A stretch of 64,000 nucleotides of DNA from Pycnococcus provasolii. Its lineage: Eukaryota > Chlorophyta > Pseudoscourfieldiophyceae > Pseudoscourfieldiales. Both the position numbers and the translations under genes were made by a program. Under the pieces are notes generated by a model. It worked only from the letters and a program-made list of their open reading frames with translations. It ran no database searches and had not been told where the DNA came from. The stretch is from assembly GCA_049487715.1 (NCBI GenBank), contig CP150553.1, forward strand, positions 806,001 to 870,000, in the 5' to 3' direction. Each line of letters begins with the position of its first letter. Position 1 is the stretch's first letter. Shown one piece after another: positions 1 to 9,262 of this stretch.

Positions 1-2
1 CA

Positions 3-1061
3 AGGGTGGCACCGAAGCCGAAGGCTGCTCCCAAGTCCACTGGAGGAGGACTCGGCGGGCTGTTTGGAGCCAAGCCGGCACCGCCGCCGCCGCCACCGCC
101 GAAGAAGGAGGAGCCTGAGAACCTCTTCGCCGGACTCTTTGGTGCAAAGAAGGAAACGCCACCGCCGCCACCACCACCGCCGCCTGCCAAGCCTGCCAAC
201 CCCTTCGCATCGTTTGGCACGAAGAAGGTTGCGGTCGAGAAGAAGGAGGCACCGACGCCGCCTGCCAAGCCTGCCAACCCCTTCGCATCGTTTGGCACGC
301 AGAAGGCTGTCGCTCAGAAGAAGGAGGCGCCGCCGAAGAAGGAGACGCCGCCGCCACCCAAGAAGGCTGGCGGCCTATTTGGGGGACTGTTTGAAAGTGG
401 CAGTGGCGATGACGACGATGTCGTGCTCACAGAGGATCTGCTCAAGGGAGAGAGCTTCGCTGCCCGTGCTAAGAGAGAGAGGGAATTGGGAACAAAATCT
501 GCACCGCCGCCGCCACCGCCGACGCCGAAGAAGGCTGCTTCGCCACCGCCGACGCCGAAGCCGAAGCCAAGTGGTGCTGGCACAGGTGGGTTGGGAGGTC
601 TCTTCGGGGGACTTATGGGTGGTGCTGCCGCCGCCGCCGGGGCCAAGACGCAAATGGACGAGGAAGAGGAGGAAGTGACCAAGCCTGTCGTGAAGAAGGA
701 AGTGGTCAAGCCCACGCCGCCACCGAAGCCGAGCGGTGGCGATGCTGGCGGCGCCGGTGGTCTCGGAGCTCTCTTCGGGGGCCTGATGTCCGGGGCTGCA
801 GCTGCCAGGAAGGAAGCGGCAAGGGTCATCGAAGAGGAGGAGGAGGAGGAAGAAGAAGAGGGAGAGCAAGAGGTCGTTGCTCCCCAGTTCCAAAAGCCTC
901 CCGAGTTCAAAATGCCTGAGCCTATCGAGACTGCGCCGCAGCCGCCCGCTCCTGAACCTGAACCTGAACCTGAACCTACTGAGGCTACAACTGCCGATGG
1001 CTCGGACGCAGAGGAGAACGAGGATGTGAAAAAGGAAGATGAGGGATTGTCGTCCGAGTAA
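3..1061 (+). CDS. GLFG- and proline-rich low-complexity protein, C-terminal part (5' end outside window)
   Basis: The frame is already open at the left edge and the first in-frame candidate start is only a GTG at 6, so the gene is cut by the window edge and only its C-terminal 350 or so residues are seen. The sequence alternates polyproline blocks (up to nine prolines) and lysine-rich linkers with short GLFG-type modules (GGLFGA, AGLFGA, GGLFGGL, GALFGG) and two near-identical copies of NPFASFGT. It ends in an acidic, glutamate-rich tail. GLFG and FG repeats are a hallmark of nucleoporins of the Nup98 type, but no autoproteolytic Nup98 domain is visible and low-complexity proteins can gain such motifs by chance. 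No catalytic domain can be seen. It ends in TAA, followed by the repeat-bearing spacer. Confidence 0.7.
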   Translation, partial: RVAPKPKAAPKSTGGGLGGLFGAKPAPPPPPPPKKEEPENLFAGLFGAKKETPPPPPPPPPAKPANPFASFGTKKVAVEKKEAPTPPAKPANPFASFGTQKAVAQKKEAPPKKETPPPPKKAGGLFGGLFESGSGDDDDVVLTEDLLKGESFAARAKRERELGTKSAPPPPPPTPKKAASPPPTPKPKPSGAGTGGLGGLFGGLMGGAAAAAGAKTQMDEEEEEVTKPVVKKEVVKPTPPPKPSGGDAGGAGGLGALFGGLMSGAAAARKEAARVIEEEEEEEEEEGEQEVVAPQFQKPPEFKMPEPIETAPQPPAPEPEPEPEPTEATTADGSDAEENEDVKKEDEGLSSE

Positions 1062-1147
1062 AAAAGTAAAAAGAAAAAGTTCTCTTACACGCGACCTGTC
1101 TCAAGCGTTGTCATTGCACGCCATCATTGCACGCCGTCATGCGAAGT

Positions 1148-1717
1148 AAGCTCCGGGCTGCGCACTCTTTTTCAAAAATACCTAATTTGTGATGACAGAG
1201 AGTTGCTGCAGGCAGCCCTGGTGAGCTGCTGGTGCGGAAACTTCGGGCTGCGCGTTTCTCGACTCGTTGTTGATGACATGCTCACGGCCCTGACGCCGCG
1301 GATTACACCACGAATAGGTACGAATATTGCTGCAGGCAGCCCTGGTGAGTTTCGCGCTACTGCTGAATCATTGAACTTGCTGACTTGCTGCCAAAGGAAG
1401 CTTGCGAAACAGCCTCCTGCAAAATTTAGCTCCGGGCTGCGCGTTTCTCGACCTGAAAGGAGAGTTGCTGCAGGCAGCCCTGGTAAGCTGGTGCGGAAAC
1501 TTCGGGCTGCGCGTTTCTCGACTCGTTGTTGATGAAGGAGAGTTGCTGCAGGCAGCCCTGGTGAGTTTCGCGCTACTGCTGAGATTTCCATTGCTGACTT
1601 GCTGCCAAAGGAAGCTTGCGAAACAGCCTCCTGCAAAGTTTAGCTCCGGGCTGCGCATTCTTTTTCAAAAATACCTAATTTGTGATGACAGAGAGTTGCT
1701 GCAGGCAGCCCTGGTGA
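1148..1717. repeat. five-unit complex repeat cluster
   Basis: The core TTGCTGCAGGCAGCCCTGGT, followed by GAG or AAG, occurs five times, near 1203, 1327, 1463, 1543 and 1695. It alternates with five copies of a block around GGGCTGCGC (near 1155, 1245, 1432, 1504 and 1648). The first and last copies share about 80 bp, including a TTTTTCAAAAATACC stretch, with one mismatch. The inner copies share a second linker (ending CGTTTCTCGACTCGTTGTTGATGA) and a third (with GAAGCTTGCGAAACAGCCTCC). The order looks like a rearranged higher-order tandem array rather than a simple satellite. Every core ends in GGTGAG or GGTAAG, which resembles a 5' splice site. No copy was seen elsewhere in the window. No open frame across it looks like a protein. 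Confidence 0.8.
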
Positions 1718-2002
1718 GCTCATGACCATGAAGGCGCCGCGCGTTGGGTGCGTAGGTCCGCCACCTTGCGCACGTGCTTGGCTGTGTAGCATCGCGTTCC
1801 TTTCCGTTTCTTTTTGTCGCGCGCGACGTGCTTCTGGCGCAGAGGCGGCGCAGAGTCGAAGGGCATGGCACGCGGCAAGGTTGGTGAAGAGGGAATGAAA
1901 GTGAAATGAAGAATGAAGGATGAAGGGGAGGGGAGGAGCATGAATCGCGAGGGTGAGGGAGGTTGCTCGCCCACCGTTAGCGAAGCTTCCCTTCATTCAG
2001 GC

Positions 2003-2041
2003 GCAGGAGAGCAGGAGAGCAGGAGAGCAGGAGAGCAGGAG
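2003..2041. repeat. short tandem repeat, unit GCAGGAGA
   Basis: About 4.8 perfect copies of an 8-bp unit lie in the leader region of the downstream DUF2828/vWA gene. The rest of 1718-2517 has no recognisable gene; it carries the palindrome pair described separately and a CT-rich stretch before the start codon. Confidence 0.8.
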
Positions 2042-2068
2042 GTTGGCAAGAAACAGCCAGTTTGCTGT

Positions 2069-2118
2069 TTGCGGCCGCAATCAATCTATCAATGCAAGGG
2101 GTTTGTTTGCGGCCGCAA
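2069..2118. promoter_or_regulatory. pair of identical 12-bp palindromes
   Basis: The perfect palindrome TTGCGGCCGCAA occurs at 2069-2080 and again at 2107-2118. Both are embedded in the same longer context (TGTTTGCGGCCGCAA followed by TCAAT after zero or one base). The start-to-start spacing is 38 bp and the pair lies about 400 bp upstream of the ATG at 2518. Two copies of a long perfect palindrome in one promoter region are what a dimeric transcription factor site would look like, but this role is inferred only. Confidence 0.35.
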
Positions 2119-2517
2119 GTCAATTAACGCAACGAACAACGATCCGGCCTTGCCTCTCTCCCTCCCTCTGATCAGTGGGAATTCATTCCTTCCATTGAGA
2201 GGTGGTCAAGAGAGCATTATGCAGTAGAGCATCATGCATGCATGGTCTGCTCTCTCTGCGAAGCTGCCCCTCATTCACACTCTTATTATTACAGGTCTCT
2301 TAGCGTCTCGAGAGCCTCATCTCATCATGGGAAGAAGCCTGGGAGGAGGAGAATAGCCTGCTCAACGCTCAAGGCTCGAGGTCACTTTAGTCTAGGCAGG
2401 GGTCTCGGTTTCCCTTTAGTAGGAGCGTTCGGCACCTTTCATTCTTACCTTTCCATTCTCCACTTTCCATTCTACGTTTACGTTGAAGTCACACCACACA
2501 ACCATATTAAAATAACA

Positions 2518-4236
2518 ATGTCGGAACTCACTTCTACGCCTGCCTGCTTGACTCGTGATGAAGACTCGTTCGAAGTCTTAGACTATCGGTCTGACGTCAT
2601 CGACGCAATCGACACCGCCGCGGCCTCTGCACCCACCGCTTTCACCGAGAACGGGATGCCTTGCCACGCATCCAACCAAGCAGCTCTTGGCTCAGCAAGC
2701 TTGGCGCTTGCGAACGAAGCGGTACGCAACGCGCCCGCCGAGAGGATCGAGGAGCTGGCGGAAGCACTCTTTGACGAAGGAGGTGCGGAGGCGCTGGCTG
2801 TCATGGCTGCACACGTACGTGACGTTCGAGGAGGACGAGGCGAGCGAGAGGTGGTCATCCCCATGCTCCACGTGCTTGCTCGGAGGGCAACGGCAGCTGC
2901 CAAGGCTGTGCTGTCATTGCTCGCTGACGAGTACGGGTGCTGGGGTGACTTGCCACGCTATGCCGAGGCCATCACGGAGCTTGAGGAGGCGTCGGTGCAA
3001 GCCTACGCGGACCAGCTCCGAGCTGACGAGGCGGTGCAGGCGTCAGCCTCCAAACCTCACATCTCGCTTGCAGCGAAGTGGGCGCCTCGCGAGGCCAAGA
3101 GCAAGGCTGGCTTTGCGATTGCACTTTGCCGAAAGCTCTGCGGAGATGCACGCCCAACCTCGCGAAAAGCGTACCGCAAGCAGCTCGCGAGTTTGACGGC
3201 GATTCTCGACGTGCCTGAGACGAAGATGTGCAGCGGTCGCTGGAGCGAGATTGAGCCTGCCGCAACCCCTGCACGTTGTGCACTCAAGAACAGGGCAGGA
3301 TTCGCCAACGTCACGCTCAAGGGACCTGACCGCGGCAAGCGCCGCTCCGAGCTTTCTGATCGCATCGCGTGTGCTGAGCATTTTGAGGAGGCTGCGAAGA
3401 AGCGCAAGCTGAAGGGTGGCGTGCTGCATCCTCATGAGCTCGTTCGCGAAATGATGAACAAGAATGGCGCAACGCAAGAACAGGAAATGCTGGAGGCGCA
3501 GTTCGACGCTCTTGTGAAAGAGACAGTCGGCAAGGGCACGCTGGGAAAGATTGTGCCCCTCGTTGACGTGTCGGGCTCCATGTCCGGTACGCCAATGGAG
3601 GCTGCAATCGCTCTCGGCCTACTCGTCGCCACTGCCAGTGACACCACCTTTCGCGATCGCGTGATGACGTTCAGCGAGCATCCTACCTGGGTGAAGTTGG
3701 ATGAAAAGGCCAGCGCCGGTGACCGAGCTCGCACGATTGCACGCGCTCCTTGGGGCTTGAACACTAACTTCGAGCTCGCGATGCGTCTCATCGTGGACGC
3801 GCTCACGTCTGCGAAGGTTCCACCCGAGGATGCGGAGGGTATCACACTTCTCGTGCTTTCGGACATGCAGTTTGACGAGGCTCGGGGCAGGGGAAAGTCC
3901 AAATGGGAGACCTCCTTGACCATGATCGACCGCATGTTCCAAGAGTCGGGCTACACGCGTCCTCACATCGTCTTCTGGAATCTTCGGAGCACGGGCACGG
4001 CGCCTGTCAAGGCTGACGTACCTGGTGTGACCTCGCTCGCTGGTTTCTCCGCAACGTACCTTCGCCTGTTTCTCAACGGCGGTGTGGATGCGCTTCGTAA
4101 GCTCACGCCATTGGCGGTGCTCGAGGCGTCTCTTGGAGCGGAACGGTATGATCCAATCCGAGCTGCCGTCGCGAAGGCGCAAGCAGGTGGTGAAGGTGAT
4201 GAGGAGGAGAAGGGCCAGGAGGTGGAAAAGCGATAA
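2518..4236 (+). CDS. DUF2828 / von Willebrand A-domain protein (mimivirus L728-like)
   Basis: A protein of 572 residues. The frame is open further upstream from 2242, but the ATG at 2518 (context AACAATG) begins the part that looks like protein, so it was chosen. The C-terminal half has a vWA-type fold: LVDVSGSMSGTPM at about residue 348 provides the DxSxS metal-ion adhesion site, followed by EAAIALGLLVA. This pattern and the helical N-terminal half, including the RGGRGER segment, match the DUF2828 family, found in plants, algae, fungi and giant viruses (L728). The family has no established biochemical function; the vWA domain suggests metal-dependent protein binding. No transit peptide or membrane segment is evident. 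The gene converges with ARPC1, with 144 bp between the stop codons. Confidence 0.85.
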   Translation: MSELTSTPACLTRDEDSFEVLDYRSDVIDAIDTAAASAPTAFTENGMPCHASNQAALGSASLALANEAVRNAPAERIEELAEALFDEGGAEALAVMAAHVRDVRGGRGEREVVIPMLHVLARRATAAAKAVLSLLADEYGCWGDLPRYAEAITELEEASVQAYADQLRADEAVQASASKPHISLAAKWAPREAKSKAGFAIALCRKLCGDARPTSRKAYRKQLASLTAILDVPETKMCSGRWSEIEPAATPARCALKNRAGFANVTLKGPDRGKRRSELSDRIACAEHFEEAAKKRKLKGGVLHPHELVREMMNKNGATQEQEMLEAQFDALVKETVGKGTLGKIVPLVDVSGSMSGTPMEAAIALGLLVATASDTTFRDRVMTFSEHPTWVKLDEKASAGDRARTIARAPWGLNTNFELAMRLIVDALTSAKVPPEDAEGITLLVLSDMQFDEARGRGKSKWETSLTMIDRMFQESGYTRPHIVFWNLRSTGTAPVKADVPGVTSLAGFSATYLRLFLNGGVDALRKLTPLAVLEASLGAERYDPIRAAVAKAQAGGEGDEEEKGQEVEKR

Positions 4237-4380
4237 GCGTTTCTTGTGTACCAACTAGTAACTGTAAAGCGTGTTTGAATAGCCAACAGACATCTCTGCA
4301 CATTGTGTCTCAATATATGTCGTCAACAATTTTTATTCTTATAGCCAGAGGAATGTGAGTGTTACTTTGTTGAGACAATA

Positions 4381-5589
4381 TCAGAGCGCCATTCGCGACA
4401 TCTTTCCGGCAAGCGTTTGGTCAGGCCAAAAGACGAGCTTGCCGTCCACACCGGCAGTGGCGAAGGCGCATCCCTTGCCACGTGGGAGAGCGCGGATCGA
4501 AGTGACGCACGCGGAATGCGGCCCTGACGGCGGCTTGCCCTTCACATACACCGCGTCGCTGTCTGCACCGCCACCGTTGTTGTGTCCACCCAACATGCCA
4601 CCTCCCTGGAAGAGTGCGCTCGCTTCTGCGAATTGGCTTGCCCTCTTGCTGGTGCGCGCGCCGCCGCCACCGCCTAGCAGCGCTCCCGCCGCCCAGCTTC
4701 CACCCCCCTGCGGCGAGACGATCATCGGCGCACCCTCGTGCCCTGCGACGACGACGCACTCCGCATCAGCGAACCACACGCACGCCATGGGAAGTCCGCG
4801 CAGGCGCACGTTCTTCACTCCAACGCGCGTCGCACGACTTGCCGCGTCCGTTCCGTCGTCCCAGAAGCCTGGAGCTCCCATGCCTTCGACGACACACACG
4901 GTTGCGTCGTGCGCGACGAACGCCAGCGACGAGCCGTCGGGACTCCAGTCGAGGCTGTGTACCCACGCGCCGGAGTCAGAGCGCACCTCAAGCAGCGGCG
5001 TCGAGAAAGGACACGGCGCGCTCGCCGCGCCATCTGCGTCAGGTATTTGAGCAAAGAAAACGCGTGCACAGCCGTCCGTGGACGCGGTAGCAAGGAGCAT
5101 ATTGTTCGGGTGCCACCTGACGTCAACGACGCTGCTGCGGTGCAAGCCCTTCTTGATGAGCTTGCTCACCCACCAGTTGTTCTCACCCTCGTAGTAGCAC
5201 ACGCACGCCGTTTTCGCGGCTGTTCCGACGGCGAACTTGTTACCTTTCGGACTCCACTGGCAGCACAGCGCTGCCCTCTGCGTGCGAAGAATCGTCAGCA
5301 CCGGATCCCACGTCTCCTCGGTCGTGCCTCGCGTCCACACGTACGCGTTGCGGTCGTGCGCACACGTCAGCAGCTTGTTCGTCACAGGGCACCAGTCTAT
5401 GCCCGCGACGAGCTGGTCGTGCTCCTCGAGCGACGCGATTTGCGTGAACGAGTAGCCGTTTGCGGCATCCTGCGTCACGCGGTATATGGTCACCGACGAC
5501 GTGTTGGGGCACAGCGCGAGGTACGACAGGTCGGCCGACACGGCGAAGCAGCTGACGACGGGTGCGAGCTGGTGCGGTTGCGCGGCCAT
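4381..5589 (-). CDS. ARPC1: Arp2/3 complex subunit 1 (ARPC1, WD40)
   Basis: A 402-residue WD40 protein. The N-terminus (ISC-type start on AAQPHQLAPVVSCFAVS) and the blade containing HDQLVAGIDWCPVTNKLL match the ARPC1/p41 family, as do TCAHDRNAYVW and VVDVRWHPNNMLLATASTDG. ARPC1 is the propeller subunit of the Arp2/3 complex, which nucleates branched actin filaments in the cytoplasm. The frame extends upstream to 5673, but ATG 5589 gives the family's normal N-terminus. The loop between the later blades is glycine-rich (GGGSWAAGALLGGGGGARTS), and there is an extra insert near the position where ARPC1 has its protruding loop. The presence of Arp2/3 argues against land-plant-like reduction and fits a motile or endocytic protist. 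Confidence 0.93.
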   Translation of the reverse strand: MAAQPHQLAPVVSCFAVSADLSYLALCPNTSSVTIYRVTQDAANGYSFTQIASLEEHDQLVAGIDWCPVTNKLLTCAHDRNAYVWTRGTTEETWDPVLTILRTQRAALCCQWSPKGNKFAVGTAAKTACVCYYEGENNWWVSKLIKKGLHRSSVVDVRWHPNNMLLATASTDGCARVFFAQIPDADGAASAPCPFSTPLLEVRSDSGAWVHSLDWSPDGSSLAFVAHDATVCVVEGMGAPGFWDDGTDAASRATRVGVKNVRLRGLPMACVWFADAECVVVAGHEGAPMIVSPQGGGSWAAGALLGGGGGARTSKRASQFAEASALFQGGGMLGGHNNGGGADSDAVYVKGKPPSGPHSACVTSIRALPRGKGCAFATAGVDGKLVFWPDQTLAGKMSRMAL

Positions 5590-5807
5590 GGAGGGGCTTG
5601 CACAAGTGGCGGAAAGGGGGAAACGGTAAAACTTTAAGAAGAATAACGGGCCCCAACAAGGAAGGAACGGCAAGACCAGGAAATCAAGAAAAGGAGGGGA
5701 CCTAAAAAAAAGCTTCTGCGGTGATTACCAAATAGGGGTTCGGGTTTCCCTAGCCACGATCGCGAGAATACTTATTTGAGTGATTAGCTAAATGAGCTAC
5801 AAAAGTG

Positions 5808-7451
5808 CTACAAGGCGGACTCCTTCTTTTCGTAGAGAAAGCCGCCTAAGTCGACGGCGTCAAAATCGATGTCGGCCGAGCCAGAGCGAGACGAGAGCAC
5901 TCGATTCACTGCGCAGATGCGGTTAAGCGCTCGCTTTGACAGCATGTTGCCCTTGAGGCTCACCTGACGAAGTGCGGGCGTCTCTCCGCGCGCCAGCCGA
6001 GATTCCACCGCGCGAGCCACCGCGTGTGCACCGGCGTCCGTCACGCCGTTGTGTGCCACGCAGAAAAATTCGAGCATGCTCCAGCTCGGGCTCAGCAGCG
6101 CCTCGGCAAGCGCGGCGGCTCCAGCATCTCCGCAGCGCCCTGACGCGCGCGCGGGCCCTTCGCGCTGTCCCACGAGGAACGCCTGAAGGTACGCGGCAGC
6201 CCCGCCAGCTGCGAGTCCTCGCGCCAGCGCCACGAATCCCTTCACGCCGAGCCCGCACGCGGTTAGGTCAAGCACGCGCATGCGGCTCATGGCGCACGAC
6301 CACCCCAGCTGCTCGGCTGACGCGCTCAGGCGAGGCCCGGGAACGCGTGCACCCCACGGCTTCACCTTGAGGCTGTCGAGGCTTGGGCAGGCGGCGACAG
6401 ATCGCCCGAGTGCGGTCAGGTGACTTGGGGAGGGAAGGTGGCACGTGAAACGTCGCACGGCATTCGTGTGGAACACGGCGACCGTGTGAGGTGACCGGGA
6501 AGAAGTGTTGTGGGGATCAGTGGGGTGGGGAAGGGTGCTGGATGATGATGATGTCGTCGTCGTTGTTGTTCGTGCTGTGAGCGGGGGTAGTGGTGGGTTG
6601 GAGTTTGGCAGAGCATCTCCGCAGAGCAGAGCAGCGAGGCGCGCGGAGGCAAACCTCACGCGAACGTCGACGCGAACGTCGACGCGCTTCTGGCGTTTCG
6701 TTCGGTCCGTGCCCGAGCAGAGCGCGTACAGGTCGTATGCGAGGCGATCTTCGTGCCTTGCGCTCATGAACCTGCTCGGACCCACCTCCACGGGCACGCT
6801 GGCCACCTCGAGGTTCGGCAGCGCCGCGACGAGGCGTCGCACCACCGTCACGGTGAGCAGGTGCACCTTGGGCGTGGCGTTGTGCATCTTCAGCGCTCGG
6901 GTGTCGAAGCACCCACCGGCGCACGGGAGCGAGAGCTTGGTGATGGCGTTTGCGTCGATACACCTGAGTATAGAGAACGTTCGTGTACAATGCCAGTTTG
7001 GGGCAGAGCGCATGAGAACGGAGATATGACGGAAAAGCATCAAAGCACAAAACAATTGTGTGGGTGTGTGGGAGAGAGAATAAAACACCTACCGCAATAC
7101 GAACGTGGCGACACGCGCCTCACCGAGTGCTCTCATAGCCACACGCTCCGCGAGTGCCCTTCCAGAGGCTACATCTTCCGCCGCCGACAGGCTCTTTGTG
7201 CACTTCTTTGCGCGATCTCGCGCCGAGAAGTGAGAGACGCCTCGTGCGGCTCTCTTGAGAGCCTTTGACGTGAGTCGTGCTGCTTGTAGATCGTTGGAGG
7301 GTAATAAAGATAAAATGTGTTCGAGGATAGAGAAGGGGAGGAGAGATATGGTTGACTCATCATCACGGGTCACCACGTCATCTCTAAGACACAAAGGACA
7401 CAAAGGACACAAAGGCGAAGGCGAAGGCGAAGGCGAAGGAGGGGCCACCAT
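5808..7451 (-). CDS. F-box / leucine-rich repeat protein (two exons)
   Basis: Coding exons are 7451-7093 and 6963-5808 on the minus strand, with a 129-bp intron (7092-6964) that starts GTAGGT and ends in ACTCAG. The splice restores the frame across the codon for Arg in LRCIDANAI. Exon 1 encodes an F-box-like segment (LLPFSILEHILSLLPSNDL), which usually binds SKP1 in SCF ubiquitin ligases. Exon 2 encodes LRR-like repeats: LEVASVPVEV, LDSLKVKPWG, MRVLDLTACGLG, LEFFCVAHNGVTDAG and LRQVSLKGNMLS. An Arg/Val repeat (RVDVRVDVRV) and a polythreonine-serine insert interrupt the LRR region. The ATG at 7451 has a good context and follows an SPSPSP run coded by GGCGAA repeats. The target is unknown. Confidence 0.8.
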
Positions 7452-8164
7452 GGCCGCCAGTCCCTCTACCTACCTACCTACCCTGTGGAAATGACGGACG
7501 AGGGAGAGGGGAGGCGGCGCGGCACAACCCCCCCCGCTGCCGGTCCGGAGAGGGAGAGGGCGAGGAGAGGGGAGAGGAGAGGCGGCGCAGAGCAACGAGG
7601 CCACGACCGACGCGTCGCAGGCCGAAACAGAAACCCCTCGCCCCTCGGGACCCTTCTTTTCCGACCAATTCGCGTGATGTTTCCCCTCTTTCTGCCCCCT
7701 TTTGGCCAGGCGAAAACGTCTTTGATTTTCCCCTGATTTCCCTTCCCTTCCCGTCCTGGTGAGGTGAGTGGTGACGATGCTCCTTCCTCCTCTCCTCCTC
7801 TCAGGACCGTTGGGGCCTTGGGGGTTTGTTGGATCCAGGACATAGGTCCAGGTAGGATTTTTGGGGATCCCCATCTTGAACGGTACTTCTCCCTTTGATT
7901 GTGCCGAACAAAGCAGGCCTGCTTTCGGGCATGAAGTGAACTTATTTCTTGTGTGACGTTGGCTTGTGTGTTTTCCCTCCCGGGGCCTGCTTCGTGACCT
8001 GCTTTCCCCCTCCTCCCTCTTCCCTTTTCCCGTCATTCTCAATTCTCATTCTCTATCTGTCAATTCTCACTTCAACTCGCTTTCTTGCGTCCTGTGTGTC
8101 GCTCCCTTTCGCTTCCTTCTATTTATTTATTTACACGCTCTCTCCTTTCATTCACTCACCAACC
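7452..8164. other. spacer between divergent F-box/LRR and DMC1-like genes
   Basis: A 713-bp spacer with purine-rich then pyrimidine-rich tracts (GAGAGG runs near 7540-7590, CTTTC-rich sequence before 8165). A long minus-strand open frame here is Arg/Gly-rich and looks like compositional noise. No RNA gene or repeat was recognised. It should contain both promoters. Confidence 0.5.
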
Positions 8165-9262
8165 ATGTCAGCTGTCGACCTTCAACCCATGCAACAAACG
8201 AATAATGCCCAAGATCTCGTCGCGAATGGCAACGATGACAACGATGCCGCAATGACGACGACGCACGACGAGTACGCAACCACGTACACGGAACTCAGCG
8301 CACTCCAAGCGGCGGGCATCGCCGCGTCCGACCTCAAGAAACTCACAGACGGAGGATACCACACCGCAAACTCTCTGCTCATGACACCCATGAAGGAACT
8401 CGAGGCGGTCAAGGGACTCAGCGAGGCGAAAATCCTGAAAATGCGCGACGCCGCGCGTGAGGTGGTGCCTGGATGGCAGGCGGGCTCGTCCAAGTTCAGC
8501 ATCGCCTCGGAAATCGTGCGGCAGCGAGAGGGACAGATTGTACGCGTCAGCACGGGATCCACGGCGTTTGACGCCATGCTGGGCGGGGGCATCGAAACGA
8601 AGGCACTCACCGAAATACACGGCGAGTCGAACCAGGGAAAAACGCAGCTCTGCTACACCATTGCCGCGGCGTCCATGCTCCCTCCCGCAGAGGGCGAGCC
8701 GAGCTGGAAGGCTGGAAAGGTCATCTGGGTCGATACGGAGGGATCCGCGGTGCTCACGCGCATCGGCGAGATTGCCGAAGAGCGCTGGCAGCTTGACAAG
8801 CAGTCGGTGCTGGAGAATGTCATGTACGCACGCCCGTACACGACGCAACAGCTCGACGAACTCGCTCTGCAGATGGGCGCCATCTGTACGCAGGAGCAGG
8901 TTCGCACGATCGTCGTCGACTCCATCATCAACCTGTTCCGCACGGAGTTCAACGGGCGCGGCGAGCTTGCCGAGCGCCAGCAGCGTCTGAAGACATTCCT
9001 GATGCGCTTGAAAAAAATCGCGGAGGAGCACAACGTCGCTGTCGTGTACACGAACCAGGTATCCGCGAAGCCTGACGCGATGTCGTTTGGGCCAGCATTC
9101 AACGCCGTCGGCGGACACGTGCTTTTCCACGCAAGCACGTTCCGCATCCAAATGAAGCGAGGACGTGCTGGCATGAAGGTGGCAGCACTCGAGACGAGCC
9201 CATGCCTGCCGCCATCGACGGCTGAAGTGCAAGTGACAAGTGGAGGTATCTTGGACGCGTAG
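8165..9262 (+). CDS. DMC1: DMC1/RAD51-family recombinase (divergent)
   Basis: A 365-residue RecA-type recombinase. A helix-hairpin-helix region at about 43-95 (AGIAASDLKKL, VKGLSEAKILKM) is followed by the ATPase core: Walker A GESNQGKTQ (153-161), VDTEG (189-193), Walker B RTIVVDSII (247-255) and RGELAERQQ (265-273). The segment LFRTEFNGRGELAERQQ is closer to DMC1 than RAD51 as remembered, so a meiotic strand-exchange role is likely. Two places are unusual. The Walker A middle is SNQ rather than FRT or FRS. The normally conserved PKKPIGG at the ATP cap and L2 loop is replaced by FNAVGG (312-317). The frame opens earlier, but ATG 8165 is the first good start before the family's N-terminal region. 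It could instead be a fast-evolving RAD51-like paralogue. Confidence 0.82.
   Translation: MSAVDLQPMQQTNNAQDLVANGNDDNDAAMTTTHDEYATTYTELSALQAAGIAASDLKKLTDGGYHTANSLLMTPMKELEAVKGLSEAKILKMRDAAREVVPGWQAGSSKFSIASEIVRQREGQIVRVSTGSTAFDAMLGGGIETKALTEIHGESNQGKTQLCYTIAAASMLPPAEGEPSWKAGKVIWVDTEGSAVLTRIGEIAEERWQLDKQSVLENVMYARPYTTQQLDELALQMGAICTQEQVRTIVVDSIINLFRTEFNGRGELAERQQRLKTFLMRLKKIAEEHNVAVVYTNQVSAKPDAMSFGPAFNAVGGHVLFHASTFRIQMKRGRAGMKVAALETSPCLPPSTAEVQVTSGGILDA

Noticed and set aside
4738-5637. Plus-strand open frame of 299 codons opposite ARPC1
   Set aside because: The opposite frame is an unambiguous WD40 protein; this one is Arg/His-rich without any recognisable motif.
7470-8042. Minus-strand open frame of 190 codons upstream of the DMC1-like gene
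   Set aside because: Composition is dominated by Arg, Gly and Ser from purine-rich leader sequence; no domain and no good start context.
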